From assembly GCA_035319125.1 (NCBI GenBank), contig DATHDG010000022.1:1-64000 (forward strand): a stretch of 64,000 nt of DNA. The letters are read 5' to 3'. Shown piece after piece: positions 33,468 to 42,378 of this stretch. How positions within the stretch are numbered: position 1 is the stretch's first letter; each line of letters opens with the position of its first letter. Source of the DNA: Fen-1308 sp035319125. Its GTDB lineage: Bacteria; Nitrospirota; Thermodesulfovibrionia; Thermodesulfovibrionales; Dissulfurispiraceae. A program made the position numbers and the translations under genes. The notes under the pieces were generated by a model. It was not told where the DNA came from. It did no database searches and saw nothing but the letters and a program-made list of their open reading frames with translations.

Positions 33468-33908
33468 TTATTTCGCCGATGCCTTTGAACTCGCCTTCTC
33501 GTATAAATCCTTCAATTCATCGATCGCAACTGTAAATTTTTTCTTCGCGGCAGACCACTTTTGTTTGCTCACGGTTTCAAGTTTCTCCAGCTCGGATTTG
33601 ACGGTGGTGCGTTTGGCTTTCAATTCCTTCAATTTTTGCACAATTGCTGCACTTACCTCGGCACCCTGACGCTCCATTCTTATTTCGAGTTCGCGCACTT
33701 GTTTGTCTATCTTGTCAAGCTGAATCCTTGCCTTCTCCATAAAATCTCTTTTTTCCGCTGAAAAGCTTTCCTGTGCCGACATGGCCCTATGTTTCGATTC
33801 ATTGATTTCTTTTTCTTCGCTTCTTGTCTCATCCAAAAGACCAAACAATAAACCAATCGCCGTAAATAAAACAAAAACTAAAAAGATCCCGTATTTATTT
33901 TTTCCCAT
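33468..33908 (-). CDS. Membrane-anchored coiled-coil protein
   Basis: 146 residues from the ATG at 33908, chosen because GGAGAGGAT sits right before it; an upstream in-frame start lacks one. One membrane helix (IFLVFVLFTAIGLLFGLL) is followed by a long charged coiled coil (about 30-140). The composition recalls sll1863-like stress proteins and envelope spacers. It sits between a GlsB-like gene and an unknown gene on the same strand, a possible envelope-stress cluster. Function unknown. Confidence 0.7.
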   Translation of the reverse strand: MGKNKYGIFLVFVLFTAIGLLFGLLDETRSEEKEINESKHRAMSAQESFSAEKRDFMEKARIQLDKIDKQVRELEIRMERQGAEVSAAIVQKLKELKAKRTTVKSELEKLETVSKQKWSAAKKKFTVAIDELKDLYEKASSKASAK

Positions 33909-33964
33909 ATCCTCTCCGATGAATGATTGGTTGAATTTAAACAAATATGTTTCAACTTAAAGTT

Positions 33965-34204
33965 TTATCGTCTCAGCCGATGTATTAGTAAAGCCAATAG
34001 CACAGCACCAGCAGTAGCTGTTACTAAAGTGCCTATTCGTCCGAATGCTGCAATGCCAAGTAGTCCAAAAAGAAATTTGCCTGTGAAGGCACCTAGAATG
34101 CCGACTATTAAGTCGCCTAATAAGCCAAAACCGCGACCACGAGTCAACTTGCCTGCAAGCCAACCCGCAACTGCACCGATGATTAGAAACCAGAATATGT
34201 TCAT
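33965..34204 (-). CDS. GlsB/YeaQ/YmgE-family small membrane protein
   Basis: 79 residues with three hydrophobic segments and the family pattern FWFLIIGAVAGWLAGKLTRG...GLLGDLIVGILGAFTGKFLFG. These transglycosylase-associated-like proteins are induced by general and envelope stress in many bacteria; biochemical function unknown. The ATG lacks a strong ribosome site. Confidence 0.88.
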   Translation of the reverse strand: MNIFWFLIIGAVAGWLAGKLTRGRGFGLLGDLIVGILGAFTGKFLFGLLGIAAFGRIGTLVTATAGAVLLALLIHRLRR

Positions 34205-34438
34205 GCTGTTTATTCCAGGGCAAGCTTATTCTGCTACAACTAATAACCTGTATTTCAGCTTGCCAAAGTGCAAAATATCGCCAGAACTCTACAATATCTT
34301 GATGATTTGTGTCAAAGCATGCATGCACTTTTCGATCTATGATTGGCTCCCGGCCCAATTTAATTAACAGCCAAATGTCGATATACTGTAAGTCAGAAGC
34401 GGCGATTTTTATTTGATGAATATTGAAGGAGGGATAAA

Positions 34439-34933
34439 ATGGTCTCGACCGAAGGTGCCAGATTGTCGAATTTGCTAAATCAGAAAGTGGCGGCGCTTAA
34501 AGATGCTTGTCGAGGTCTTGATGAAAAAACGGCATCGAGTGCTCCCACCGGCCGATGGTCGCCTAAAGAGATTATATCTCATCTATGCGGCAAGAATGAT
34601 AGTGACGCCATGTCTATTATTCAACCATTTCTGGATAGCGATAATGCACGCATAGACCTTGAATCTGGAAATTCATTTTTTACCGATGACCGCGCTAAAA
34701 TGACACTTGCAGACTTGCTTGTTCTGTTTGAACAAAGATATAAGTTGTTGTCCGATAGAGCAGCATTGCTGACTGATAAGCAGCTTGCTAAAACAGCACA
34801 TATCCCCCTGCTGAAGGAATCTTCTATTGGTGAACATCCGACCCTCGCCAAATGGCTGGAAGCCATAGCTGAGTATCATCTGAATTTTCATATCGACCAT
34901 TTAAAAGAGATACGGCAAGCCCTCCTGAGTTAA
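34439..34933 (+). CDS. DinB-family protein
   Basis: 164 residues forming a DinB-like four-helix bundle. RWSPKEIISHLCGKNDSDA holds the first His ligand and ending EYHLNFHIDHLKEIRQ holds the paired HxxxH of the metal site. DinB/YfiT proteins are often thiol-S-transferases or DNA-damage-induced proteins of unknown activity. GGAGGG lies before the ATG. It is orphaned among accessory genes, and its stop is followed 7 bases later by a long imperfect dyad. Confidence 0.82.
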   Translation: MVSTEGARLSNLLNQKVAALKDACRGLDEKTASSAPTGRWSPKEIISHLCGKNDSDAMSIIQPFLDSDNARIDLESGNSFFTDDRAKMTLADLLVLFEQRYKLLSDRAALLTDKQLAKTAHIPLLKESSIGEHPTLAKWLEAIAEYHLNFHIDHLKEIRQALLS

Positions 34934-34940
34934 CCCTAAC

Positions 34941-35071
34941 GTTGCATAATCAGGATGGAGGAATGCCTCAAAGTCTTTAAAATGCGATGCTGAACTAATA
35001 TTCATCGAGCTTTGCAGGATTTAATAATTTGTGAATTCCTGCCCATCCTGTTGCTGGAAATATCATGCAAC
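34941..35071. repeat. Imperfect two-part inverted repeat after the DinB gene
   Basis: Outer arms GTTGCAT (34941-34947) and ATGCAAC (35065-35071); inner arms CAGGATGG (34951-34958) and CCATCCTG (35043-35050), with unequal spacers (3 and 14 bases). Paired asymmetrical arms after a stop codon recall attC sites, but the core sequence does not match well and the outer arms point the wrong way. It may simply be a terminator-like structure. Confidence 0.35.
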
Positions 35072-35184
35072 AAAAAGGTTAAGTAATAGCATTGATTTAC
35101 TAAGACACCAAATGCCTGTTATCGGCAGCTTTGCGATTCTTTGGCAACGATTATCATATGAAAGATGGCGACCTTTGTAAGCCC

Positions 35185-35340
35185 TTACGATTGATGCCTG
35201 GATCGCCATTTTTTATAAATAATAAAGACCAGAGCGAGCGCGCCAACAACGGCAAGTCCTGGCATGATGGGTAACATGAAGAATACGGCAGCTACGATCA
35301 AAATACATAAAACAGTTTGCAGTATGGCATATTCCTTCAT
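35185..35340 (-). CDS. Small membrane protein, 51 residues
   Basis: A short ORF reading MKEYAILQTVLCILIVAAV then FFMLPIMPGLAVVGALALVF and a basic tail YKKWRSRHQS. It has two hydrophobic helices with a positive C terminus. No ribosome site is obvious, and no family is recognised. The coherent hydrophobic pattern is the only support. Confidence 0.4.
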   Translation of the reverse strand: MKEYAILQTVLCILIVAAVFFMLPIMPGLAVVGALALVFIIYKKWRSRHQS

Positions 35341-35531
35341 GTACTATTAATCACTATTCAGGCTCAGATCGTCAAGGCATCATAAAAGCATGTTGCTGAT
35401 TGAACTGAGCGTTTCTGACAGAATATTCGAAGCAACCGGCTCTGACAATCGCTGCATTTCGTTCTCCTGGGCTCAAACATATAATCTACTCGCTCATCTA
35501 TGATAAAAATGGCCGAATCTCCAAAGGTTTC

Positions 35532-35735
35532 TCAAGAGTGAGCTACAGGTCCTTCTACCATAGCCCTCAGCTTGCGCGGATCATATTTTGCCAATTCGTC
35601 TTGATCGGCTTCTGAAAGCCCAAATTCCCGGGCAGTCCCGATCGGATCAACAAGGAAACGTTCTCTAAACGATGAGTCCATTATAGCCTTGCTGATAATT
35701 TTCGCAAGATTTGTATAGTAGTTGCCACAGCACAT
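35532..35735 (-). CDS. NHLP-clan (Os1348-like) leader-type protein, possible RiPP precursor
   Basis: 67 residues starting MCCGN. The segment LAKIISKAIMDSSFRERFLVDP and GLSEADQDELAKYDP fits the nitrile-hydratase-leader-like fold of Os1348-type proteins (xxFRErLLaDP...LtxeexxaL). AAGGAGG precedes the ATG. The tail after the leader is only KLRAMVEGPVAHS, with no Cys/Thr/Ser-rich core, and no maturase or exporter is adjacent; a radical SAM/SPASM gene lies 16 kb away. It could be a stand-alone NHLP protein and not a true precursor. Confidence 0.65.
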   Translation of the reverse strand: MCCGNYYTNLAKIISKAIMDSSFRERFLVDPIGTAREFGLSEADQDELAKYDPRKLRAMVEGPVAHS

Positions 35736-36107
35736 AGAATCCTCCTTTTTAAATAGCTTATGGTAGTATCAATTGAAAAAAGCAATATCCCAAAAGAGTT
35801 ATATAACTAACGCCAACCCGAAGGTGTTGCCTGATAACGTTGATCAAAATATGCTTCCGTGCTTACTGGTAGCTTAAACTCAACAACATTGGATTGCCTT
35901 GACTTATGTCAAAGCTTGTAGTCATATCACTAAAAATATTGCAGCGGCAAATAAACCCCAAAGGTATATTTTTGTGAGTGGTAAATAGAGTTAAAGGACG
36001 TATCTGAAACATCGATAACATAGAGAGGATCTTTAGGCATAAATGGATGGATGCACGTCTTAAAACTATACATATCTGCTTCAACAGCATGCTGTAATGG
36101 TGCCGGA
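35736..36107. other. Gene-free region upstream of the PhnD-like gene
   Basis: 372 bases, AT-rich, no supported ORF. It should hold divergent promoters for the NHLP-like and PhnD-like genes. No dyad or RNA motif recognised. Confidence 0.35.
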
Positions 36108-37052
36108 ATGACTAAGAAGAATAAACTATATCTGATTGTTTTGCTATTGATATTTGCTCTTATTGTATTTGAAGCTAGAGTTGGAAATGCTGAATCAAAC
36201 GAACCTAATCGAGACATAGTTCGTCTTGCTTTTTCGAGCAAATTGCTGAATGACGCGAATTACGCAGATGCGCAGGCAGCACTTGAGCTTTGGATTAGAG
36301 AGTTTTCCAGCAGCTCGACATTAAAGGTACAGTCAAAACCGCTTATTTTTGAAAACTTGCAGTCTTTAGAAACAGCTCTGAAGAGTGGAGAGGTTAACGT
36401 TGTCGGCTTCCCTGTGACCGATTATCTTAAAATAAAAGATAAAGCTCTATTAGAACCTTCTCTTGTGGCGGTTAGAAAGGGCAGTGCAGATGGAGAGCGG
36501 TTAGTTCTTATAGTTCGCAAAGATAGAAGGATATCAGACATATCGGAACTTAAAGGCAAAAAACTGCTTGTACATCAAGGCTATATGGTCGATGCAGCGT
36601 ATTTGTGGCTTGATACGCTTCTTGATCGTAAACATCTACCTACTTCTGAGAGGTTCTTCGGATCTGTCAGAGAAGTAAAAAAAGTGCCGGGAACCGTTCT
36701 GCCACTATTTTTCAACCAGGCCGACGCAGCTCTAGTCAACAAGAATGCGTTTGAAACTATGGTAGATTTGAATCCTCAGCTAGGAGAAAAGCTGACTATT
36801 CTTTCGGTTTCAGATAAATTAGTATACGGTATATTTTGCATGAGTAAAGGTTTAACTGAGAACTCCAAAAAACTGATGATACAAAATGCTCTAATCATGC
36901 ATAAAATGACAATAGGTAAACAAATACTCACGCTCTTCCAGATCGATGATGTAATACCCTTTAAGCCCCACCTGCTTGATCCCACGATAGAATTATTTAA
37001 TAAGGCTGCCAGACGACAAGGCAATGAAGTGGTTAGAAGACGTGACCAATAA
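36108..37052 (+). CDS. PhnD-like periplasmic solute-binding protein
   Basis: 314 residues from the ATG at 36108 (TGCCGG ahead; an upstream in-frame start would add 19 residues before the signal peptide). Signal segment KLYLIVLLLIFALIVFEARVGNA. The core follows the PhnD/SsuA type-2 binding fold: VRLAFSSKLL, SGEVNVVGFPVTDYL, ISDISELKGKKLLVHQGYMVDAA, FFNQADAALVNKNAFETM. No ABC permease or ATPase follows. A sensor diguanylate cyclase lies downstream on the same strand, so it may serve signalling and not uptake. Confidence 0.8.
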   Translation: MTKKNKLYLIVLLLIFALIVFEARVGNAESNEPNRDIVRLAFSSKLLNDANYADAQAALELWIREFSSSSTLKVQSKPLIFENLQSLETALKSGEVNVVGFPVTDYLKIKDKALLEPSLVAVRKGSADGERLVLIVRKDRRISDISELKGKKLLVHQGYMVDAAYLWLDTLLDRKHLPTSERFFGSVREVKKVPGTVLPLFFNQADAALVNKNAFETMVDLNPQLGEKLTILSVSDKLVYGIFCMSKGLTENSKKLMIQNALIMHKMTIGKQILTLFQIDDVIPFKPHLLDPTIELFNKAARRQGNEVVRRRDQ

Positions 37053-37440
37053 CGGCGCGAATATATCCTATTGGTTTCTCCCTCTCAGGTACTTTACACT
37101 TCTCTAAACCAGCTAAATTAGTAGAACGGGAGTGATGTCGCACCGCGTAATACAGATCTTCCTCATTACGGTGGCATTATTTTACACACGTAATGTTCCT
37201 GTCGAAAAATTAGCACAGACGTCCTTGACGCCGGGGAATATTACGCACAGCATCTGCCACTCACAACTCGTATGCGACTTCATATTTAGTTTGATTGAGC
37301 ACATTCCGTAGATATTGCCTATCTTTTCTGCTATGATTATGTAGCCGATTCGGGTATCGATAAAGCTGTTGACGTTAGTATCTCGTTGCTGCCAGGAAGT
37401 CGACAGGAATAGGTAATCACACATGCTGACCAGGTAACGA
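37053..37440. other. Gap between the PhnD-like and diguanylate cyclase genes
   Basis: 388 bases. A long open frame exists on the minus strand, but its translation looks random and it overlaps the cyclase start, so I do not call it. No promoter or hairpin stands out. Confidence 0.35.
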
Positions 37441-39762
37441 ATGAGGATACAGAATGCCATAAGGAATCCTCTGCAAATGCGTTCAATCGTGACGTTATTC
37501 GTGCTTTTGGTTTTCCTGAGCATAATCGCAGGATGTTGGCTTTATTTCTATTCCCTCAGAGTCGCTCTTCGCAATGATCTGACTACCAAGGCCGAAAACA
37601 ATGTTCAAGATTTTGCAAAAGAAATAGCAACATCCTTATCAGAATATCAGAAGATGGCGGCCGCACTGGCCGGCCTGAGGGAATTGTCAGCAGCCCTGAC
37701 GAGTAAGGATCGAAACGCCATTACGCAGGCAAATGCCCTGCTCGATCATTTTAAATCTACGACTCAGGCAGACGTGTGTTACGTTTTAGATCGTACTGGA
37801 GAAACAGTTTTATCATCCAATCGAAATACCTCACAAAGCTTTATGGGTAGGTATTACGCCTTTCGGCCTTTCTTCCAGCAGGCAATTGCGGGCTCTCCAT
37901 CCATATATCCGGCGCTTGGCGTTGTAACAAAAAGAAGAGGTCTGTTTTACGGTTACCCTATTTATGGCGGAGGGCGAAGAGATCCCTTGGGGGTTCTTGT
38001 CCTTAAAGTTCCAATTGATTCGATTGAGAAAGGGATTCAAATAAAACATCAGGGGATCATGCTTCTGGCAGACAGTCATAGCATAGTTTTTCTTTCGAGC
38101 AAGCCGGAATGGCTATATCATAGCCTGTGGAAAATTCCGCAAGAAAAACTTTCTGTTATCACTTCTACACAGCAGTTTGGTGAAGGTTCTATAGAATGGA
38201 CTGGAATGGAATCAAAGGGTGGGTACGCGGTTGATAGCAAGGGCAATAAGTACATCCTCTTTCAGAAAGATATACCTAACCTGCCCGGGTGGAAAGCAAG
38301 TTATTTACTTGATAGCAATATACTGTCAGACAAAATTTCTGTTGCGTTTTTCAAGCAATTTGGCCCCTATCTTATGGTTCTATGCACTCTGATCGGGGTG
38401 GCCTGCTTATTTTTATATCGAAAAGCGGACTGTGAAATCCACAAGCGAAAACTCTCCGATGAGGAGCAAAAGAAATCTCTATCGCTCTTGCAATCTACTC
38501 TCGAATCCACCGCAGACGGAATCTTGGTTGTTAACCATGAAGGGTCTATCGAAAGCTTTAACACACGTTTTGTAAGAATGTGGAGTCTGCCCGATGATAT
38601 TCTTGCCTCCAGGGATGATGATCAGGCTCTGGGATTTGTTTTAGAGCAGCTTAAAGATCCCCAAGGATTTCTGTCCAAGGTTGAGTCGTTGTATGCGCAT
38701 CCCGAAGAAGAGAGTTTTGATGTGCTGGAATTCAAAGATGGCAGAATTTTTGAACGCTATTCAAGACCTCAAAAAATGGGCGATGGTATTATTGGTCGCG
38801 TCTGGAGCTTCCGGGATGTTACTGAACAAAAAGTTGCCAATGCGGCACTTAGAGAAAGCGAGCGCAAGTATCGCGAATTAGTAGAAAATGCAAACAGCAT
38901 TATTTTACGTTGGACACCTAATGGCGAAGTCACCTTTCTCAACGAATTCGGACAGACGTTTTTCGGATATTCAGAGCGTGAAATCATGGGCAAGAATGTA
39001 ATGGGCACTATTGTTCCGGACAGCGAGAGTACCGGCCGTGCTCTTAGACCGCTCATGGAAAGCATACAAGAAAACCCGGCTGCTTTCGAACAGAACGTTA
39101 ATGAAAACATGCGAAGTGATGGCCGCAGGGTATGGATTGCCTGGACAAATAAAGCTGTTTTTGACAAAGAGGGCAAATTGACTGAAGTGCTGAGCATTGG
39201 GACCGACATTACCGAACTGCGAAGAGCGGAAGAGCAGCTGCAGCGATTATCGACTTTGGATAGCTTGACAGGCATTCTAAATAGACGCGCTTTCAACATA
39301 GCCTTAGGCGATGAATGGAAACGTGCTCAGAGGGGCAGTTATAAGTTCTCAATAATGATGATAGACATTGACCAATTCAAGAAGTACAACGATACCTACG
39401 GGCATCTCCAGGGCGATGAATGCCTGCGGCAGGTTTCAAAAGCTTTGCGAAAAGACGCACAGCGTCCCGGAGACCTGCTTGCCAGATTTGGGGGGGAAGA
39501 ATTTGTTATAGCATTCTCCTTGCAAGAGGAGTATCAAGCCACTATTTATGCAAATAAAATATGCAGAGATATTGAGGCGCTGAAGATTCAGCATGAAAAG
39601 TCCACGGTAACCCATCACGTTACTGTTAGTGTAGGCGTCGCTACAATAATCCCAACCCGGGAAATGTCCTGGGTCAACTTGATGGATGCTGCGGATAATG
39701 CCCTCTACAGAGCGAAAAGCGAAGGTGGAAATCGTGTTTCAGCATACCTGTCCGAAAATTAG
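37441..39762 (+). CDS. Cache-PAS-PAS-GGDEF membrane diguanylate cyclase
   Basis: 773 residues. Helix 1 (about 15-35) and helix 2 (about 308-328) flank a periplasmic dCache-type sensor with RPFFQQAIAGSPSIYPALG and GVLVLKVPIDSIE. Two PAS domains (about 345-465 and 475-600) follow, then a GGDEF domain with an active GGEEF signature (LLARFGGEEFVIAF). RPGD five residues ahead is an intact RxxD inhibitory site. It should synthesise c-di-GMP in response to an external ligand and show product inhibition. The PhnD-like binding protein upstream could present that ligand. Confidence 0.93.
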   Translation: MRIQNAIRNPLQMRSIVTLFVLLVFLSIIAGCWLYFYSLRVALRNDLTTKAENNVQDFAKEIATSLSEYQKMAAALAGLRELSAALTSKDRNAITQANALLDHFKSTTQADVCYVLDRTGETVLSSNRNTSQSFMGRYYAFRPFFQQAIAGSPSIYPALGVVTKRRGLFYGYPIYGGGRRDPLGVLVLKVPIDSIEKGIQIKHQGIMLLADSHSIVFLSSKPEWLYHSLWKIPQEKLSVITSTQQFGEGSIEWTGMESKGGYAVDSKGNKYILFQKDIPNLPGWKASYLLDSNILSDKISVAFFKQFGPYLMVLCTLIGVACLFLYRKADCEIHKRKLSDEEQKKSLSLLQSTLESTADGILVVNHEGSIESFNTRFVRMWSLPDDILASRDDDQALGFVLEQLKDPQGFLSKVESLYAHPEEESFDVLEFKDGRIFERYSRPQKMGDGIIGRVWSFRDVTEQKVANAALRESERKYRELVENANSIILRWTPNGEVTFLNEFGQTFFGYSEREIMGKNVMGTIVPDSESTGRALRPLMESIQENPAAFEQNVNENMRSDGRRVWIAWTNKAVFDKEGKLTEVLSIGTDITELRRAEEQLQRLSTLDSLTGILNRRAFNIALGDEWKRAQRGSYKFSIMMIDIDQFKKYNDTYGHLQGDECLRQVSKALRKDAQRPGDLLARFGGEEFVIAFSLQEEYQATIYANKICRDIEALKIQHEKSTVTHHVTVSVGVATIIPTREMSWVNLMDAADNALYRAKSEGGNRVSAYLSEN

Positions 39763-39816
39763 TGGGACATGAATGAGCTTATTAAGAAGTTTTCTTGGGT
39801 CAGTGAGTTCTGCGCG

Positions 39817-40569
39817 CTATCTTACAGCTGTGATCGTGGCTTTGACCGCGCCAACTTTAACCTTGGTCTTCAACAGAACGGGCACCCTTCTTTCGTCATC
39901 GGTGAGCCAGATGAAAATGTCGCCCTTTCTGTTAAATATACCTTCGCTCTGAAGCACTGGTCTTATCAGAATAGTTTTGAAGGTTCCGATAGGCGTTTCG
40001 ATTTCTTCTTTTTTTACAACTTGGATCTCGGCCTTATATAGTTTCTTGTTGTCGAATATGTCAACGAAAACTGATTTCCCCACATGAAGCGGCAGGAAGC
40101 GTACGTAATAAAAACATGATAGAGCATCCATTGTAGAATCGCCAATGTCGAATGACTTCTGCTCCTTGTCGAGATAGTCAATATACATGGCCTTCTTGGC
40201 CGCCAGGTCGAAATATACTTCTTTATCTTTCCTATGTTTGCCTTCTGATGTTTTAAGTCTATAGCTATATGGAGTGCCCGGTAAATTTTTAATTGGGATT
40301 TTTTTCAGGGAACTTACTGCAAGGTCATCAACACGATAAAAGACCGATACGAAATCGGACGACATCGCGCGCGATACAAATTGTATATATTGATCTTTCT
40401 CCACCGTTTCGAGTGATGCTGTGCCGGCTTTAATCCCAGCCCAGGTAAGGTCATAGTCGAGTCTCTCCGGCAGGACAAAAGGAACTGCCGTCTGAGAGAA
40501 AATAATAATGGCAATGACGAATACTGCAAATCCTGTTATCTTTGATAATGACACATGATCTCCCGGCAT
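39817..40569 (-). CDS. DUF3108-domain periplasmic protein
   Basis: 250 residues with an N-terminal hydrophobic segment (GFAVFVIAIIIFSQTAVPFVL), probably signal or anchor. The rest is a beta-rich DUF3108 domain: PERLDYDLTWAGIKAGTASLE at the start, DALSCFYYVRFLPL mid-chain and GDIFIWLTDDERRVPVLLKTKVKVGAVKATI at the end. The family is found in the envelope of Gram-negatives with unknown function. It is divergent from hisA. Confidence 0.82.
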   Translation of the reverse strand: MPGDHVSLSKITGFAVFVIAIIIFSQTAVPFVLPERLDYDLTWAGIKAGTASLETVEKDQYIQFVSRAMSSDFVSVFYRVDDLAVSSLKKIPIKNLPGTPYSYRLKTSEGKHRKDKEVYFDLAAKKAMYIDYLDKEQKSFDIGDSTMDALSCFYYVRFLPLHVGKSVFVDIFDNKKLYKAEIQVVKKEEIETPIGTFKTILIRPVLQSEGIFNRKGDIFIWLTDDERRVPVLLKTKVKVGAVKATITAVR

Positions 40570-40606
40570 GTTTCTGCATGCTGCAAAGGCTTTCTGTTAT
40601 AGTAAT

Positions 40607-41335
40607 ATGATGCTTGTGATTCCTGCAATAGACCTTAAAGGAGGTCGCTGCGTAAGGCTCCTTCAAGGGAGAGAAGAAGACGCCACTGTATATTCTGATG
40701 ATCCAGTTTCAACGGCCAGGAAATGGGAAGCATCAGGAGCTAAACGTCTGCATGTTGTCGATCTGGACGGTGCTTTTACCGGCAGTCAGCTGAATCTTGA
40801 GAGTGTCTTGAATATCAGAAAGGCTGTCTCGATGGAGATTGAAGTTGGCGGCGGCATCCGCGATTTGAACCGCATTGAACATCTGATCTCTTCCGGCGTA
40901 AACAGCGTGATACTAGGCACTGTTGCTGTTGAAAATCCAAAGCTTGTGAAGGAGGCTTGCACTAAATATCCTGGCAGAGTGCTTGTTGGGATAGACGCCA
41001 AGAACGGAGATGTTGCCGTGAAGGGGTGGGTTGAAGTCACAACGGCTAGGGCTAAAGAACTGGCGCAGAAGATGCAAAGTTACGGTTGTGCGGGCATTAT
41101 CTATACTGATATATCGAAGGACGGCATGTTATCGGGTCCAAACATTGAAGCTGTCCGCGAAATGGTGAATATCCTGAATATCCCTGTGATTGCATCGGGA
41201 GGGATATCTTCAATTGACGACATAAAGAACCTTCTTGCGATCACAGGATTATGGGGCGCGATAACTGGAAAGGCAATCTATTCGGGCTCGCTTGATCTGA
41301 AGGAAGCAATAAGAATTTCGGAGGAGAGTTGCTAG
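40607..41335 (+). CDS. hisA: ProFAR isomerase (HisA)
   Basis: Phosphoribosylformimino-5-aminoimidazole carboxamide ribotide isomerase, fourth step of histidine synthesis. 242 residues from ATG 40607 (or 40610), where the conserved MLVIPAIDLKGGRCVRL begins; a longer in-frame start is not supported. The catalytic Asp is in PAIDLKGG and the second in YTDISKDGMLSGPN. Its stop overlaps the start of hisF by 7 bases. Other his genes are not in the window. Confidence 0.96.
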   Translation: MMLVIPAIDLKGGRCVRLLQGREEDATVYSDDPVSTARKWEASGAKRLHVVDLDGAFTGSQLNLESVLNIRKAVSMEIEVGGGIRDLNRIEHLISSGVNSVILGTVAVENPKLVKEACTKYPGRVLVGIDAKNGDVAVKGWVEVTTARAKELAQKMQSYGCAGIIYTDISKDGMLSGPNIEAVREMVNILNIPVIASGGISSIDDIKNLLAITGLWGAITGKAIYSGSLDLKEAIRISEESC

Positions 41336-42168
41336 CAAAGCGCATTATTCCATGCTTGGATGTCAAAGACGGAAGGGTAGTTAAAGGTGTAAGCTTTCTG
41401 AATCTGAGAGACGCCGGCGATCCAGTAGATAATGCCATATATTATGACAAGGAAGGCGCCGACGAACTGGTTTTTCTTGATATAACTGCGTCTCACGAAA
41501 AAAGAAAGATTATTTTGGATGTTGTAGAGAAGACTGCAAACGATGTATTTATGCCGCTTACCGTAGGAGGCGGCATCAGGAACCTGGACGATATTCGAAA
41601 TCTTCTTAACGCAGGCTGCGACAAGGTATCTATAAATACCGCAGCGGTTCATGATCCTTACTTTATAAGCCGGGCTGCAGAACGCTTCGGAACTCAATGT
41701 ATTGTTGTTGCAATCGACGCTAAACGCATTTCAGAAAATATGACTGAATCGTCAGGGGAGACATGGTTTACGGACCAGTCTCTTAAGGATGTTGTTCTAT
41801 CCTTGCCGTCTGCAGGGCTGACTTGGGCGCTGTCCACTCACGGCGGGCGGAAGATGAAAAAGATCGACGCTGTAAAGTGGGCAGTGAAAATGGAAGAACT
41901 GGGAGCCGGCGAGATTCTACTTACCAGCATGGACCGTGATGGCACTAAAGAGGGTTATGATCTTGAGCTTACCAGTACGATATCCGATGCGGTATCCATT
42001 CCTGTGATAGCTTCCGGCGGTGCCGGAACGCTCGAGCATTTGTACGATGGCTTTGTCAACGGCAAGGCAGATGCTGTGCTTGCAGCATCCATATTTCACT
42101 ATCGAGAATATTCTATCTATCAGGCAAAGGAATATCTGAAGGCAAAAGGCGTATCTGTAAGGCTCTAA
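41329..42168 (+). CDS. hisF: Imidazole glycerol phosphate synthase cyclase subunit (HisF) with insertion
   Basis: 279 residues with a TTG start preceded by CGGAGGAG. Uses ammonia from HisH to make IGP and AICAR. The catalytic Asp pair is present: D11 in CLDVKDG and D130 in VAIDAKR. HisF is usually about 253 residues; here about 26 extra residues lie between AIDAKR and THGGRK (roughly residues 136-165, the LKDVVLSLPSAGLTW part). The rest of the barrel is normal. The insert is in the loop that follows the catalytic Asp strand. Confidence 0.95.
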   Translation: MLAKRIIPCLDVKDGRVVKGVSFLNLRDAGDPVDNAIYYDKEGADELVFLDITASHEKRKIILDVVEKTANDVFMPLTVGGGIRNLDDIRNLLNAGCDKVSINTAAVHDPYFISRAAERFGTQCIVVAIDAKRISENMTESSGETWFTDQSLKDVVLSLPSAGLTWALSTHGGRKMKKIDAVKWAVKMEELGAGEILLTSMDRDGTKEGYDLELTSTISDAVSIPVIASGGAGTLEHLYDGFVNGKADAVLAASIFHYREYSIYQAKEYLKAKGVSVRL

Positions 42169-42317
42169 TCAAAACTTACTCCTGTCAGATTTGCTCGTTC
42201 CCGTAGTTTACGCGGCTTATTATAGTAGTCCTTTATAATTGCTTACAATGGCAGTGCTTTTATCGCTATGATCTTAGCTAGCCCGCCATTATTATCAAGT
42301 CAATCAAATAAAGTATC

Positions 42318-42346
42318 TTGACATAAAGCGAATAAAGCATTATGAT
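42318..42346 (+). promoter_or_regulatory. Sigma-70-type promoter of the heat-shock operon
   Basis: TTGACA (42318-42323), 17-base spacer, TATGAT (42341-42346), 32 bases before the dnaJ-family start. The spacer contains two ATAAAGC direct repeats. I see no HAIR or CIRCE element, so any HspR site must be of another form. Confidence 0.7.
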
Positions 42347-42378
42347 ATGAATTAAGAGATTATGTGAGGGAGACCAAT

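Noticed and set aside
37182..37523. 113-residue minus-strand frame between the PhnD-like gene and the cyclase
   Set aside because: It overlaps the cyclase start, has no ribosome site and its composition looks random.
42169..42378. HAIR or CIRCE operator for the heat-shock operon
   Set aside because: Neither the CTTGAGT-N7-ACTCAAG nor the TTAGCACTC-N9-GAGTGCTAA dyad is present; only a sigma-70-type promoter is seen.
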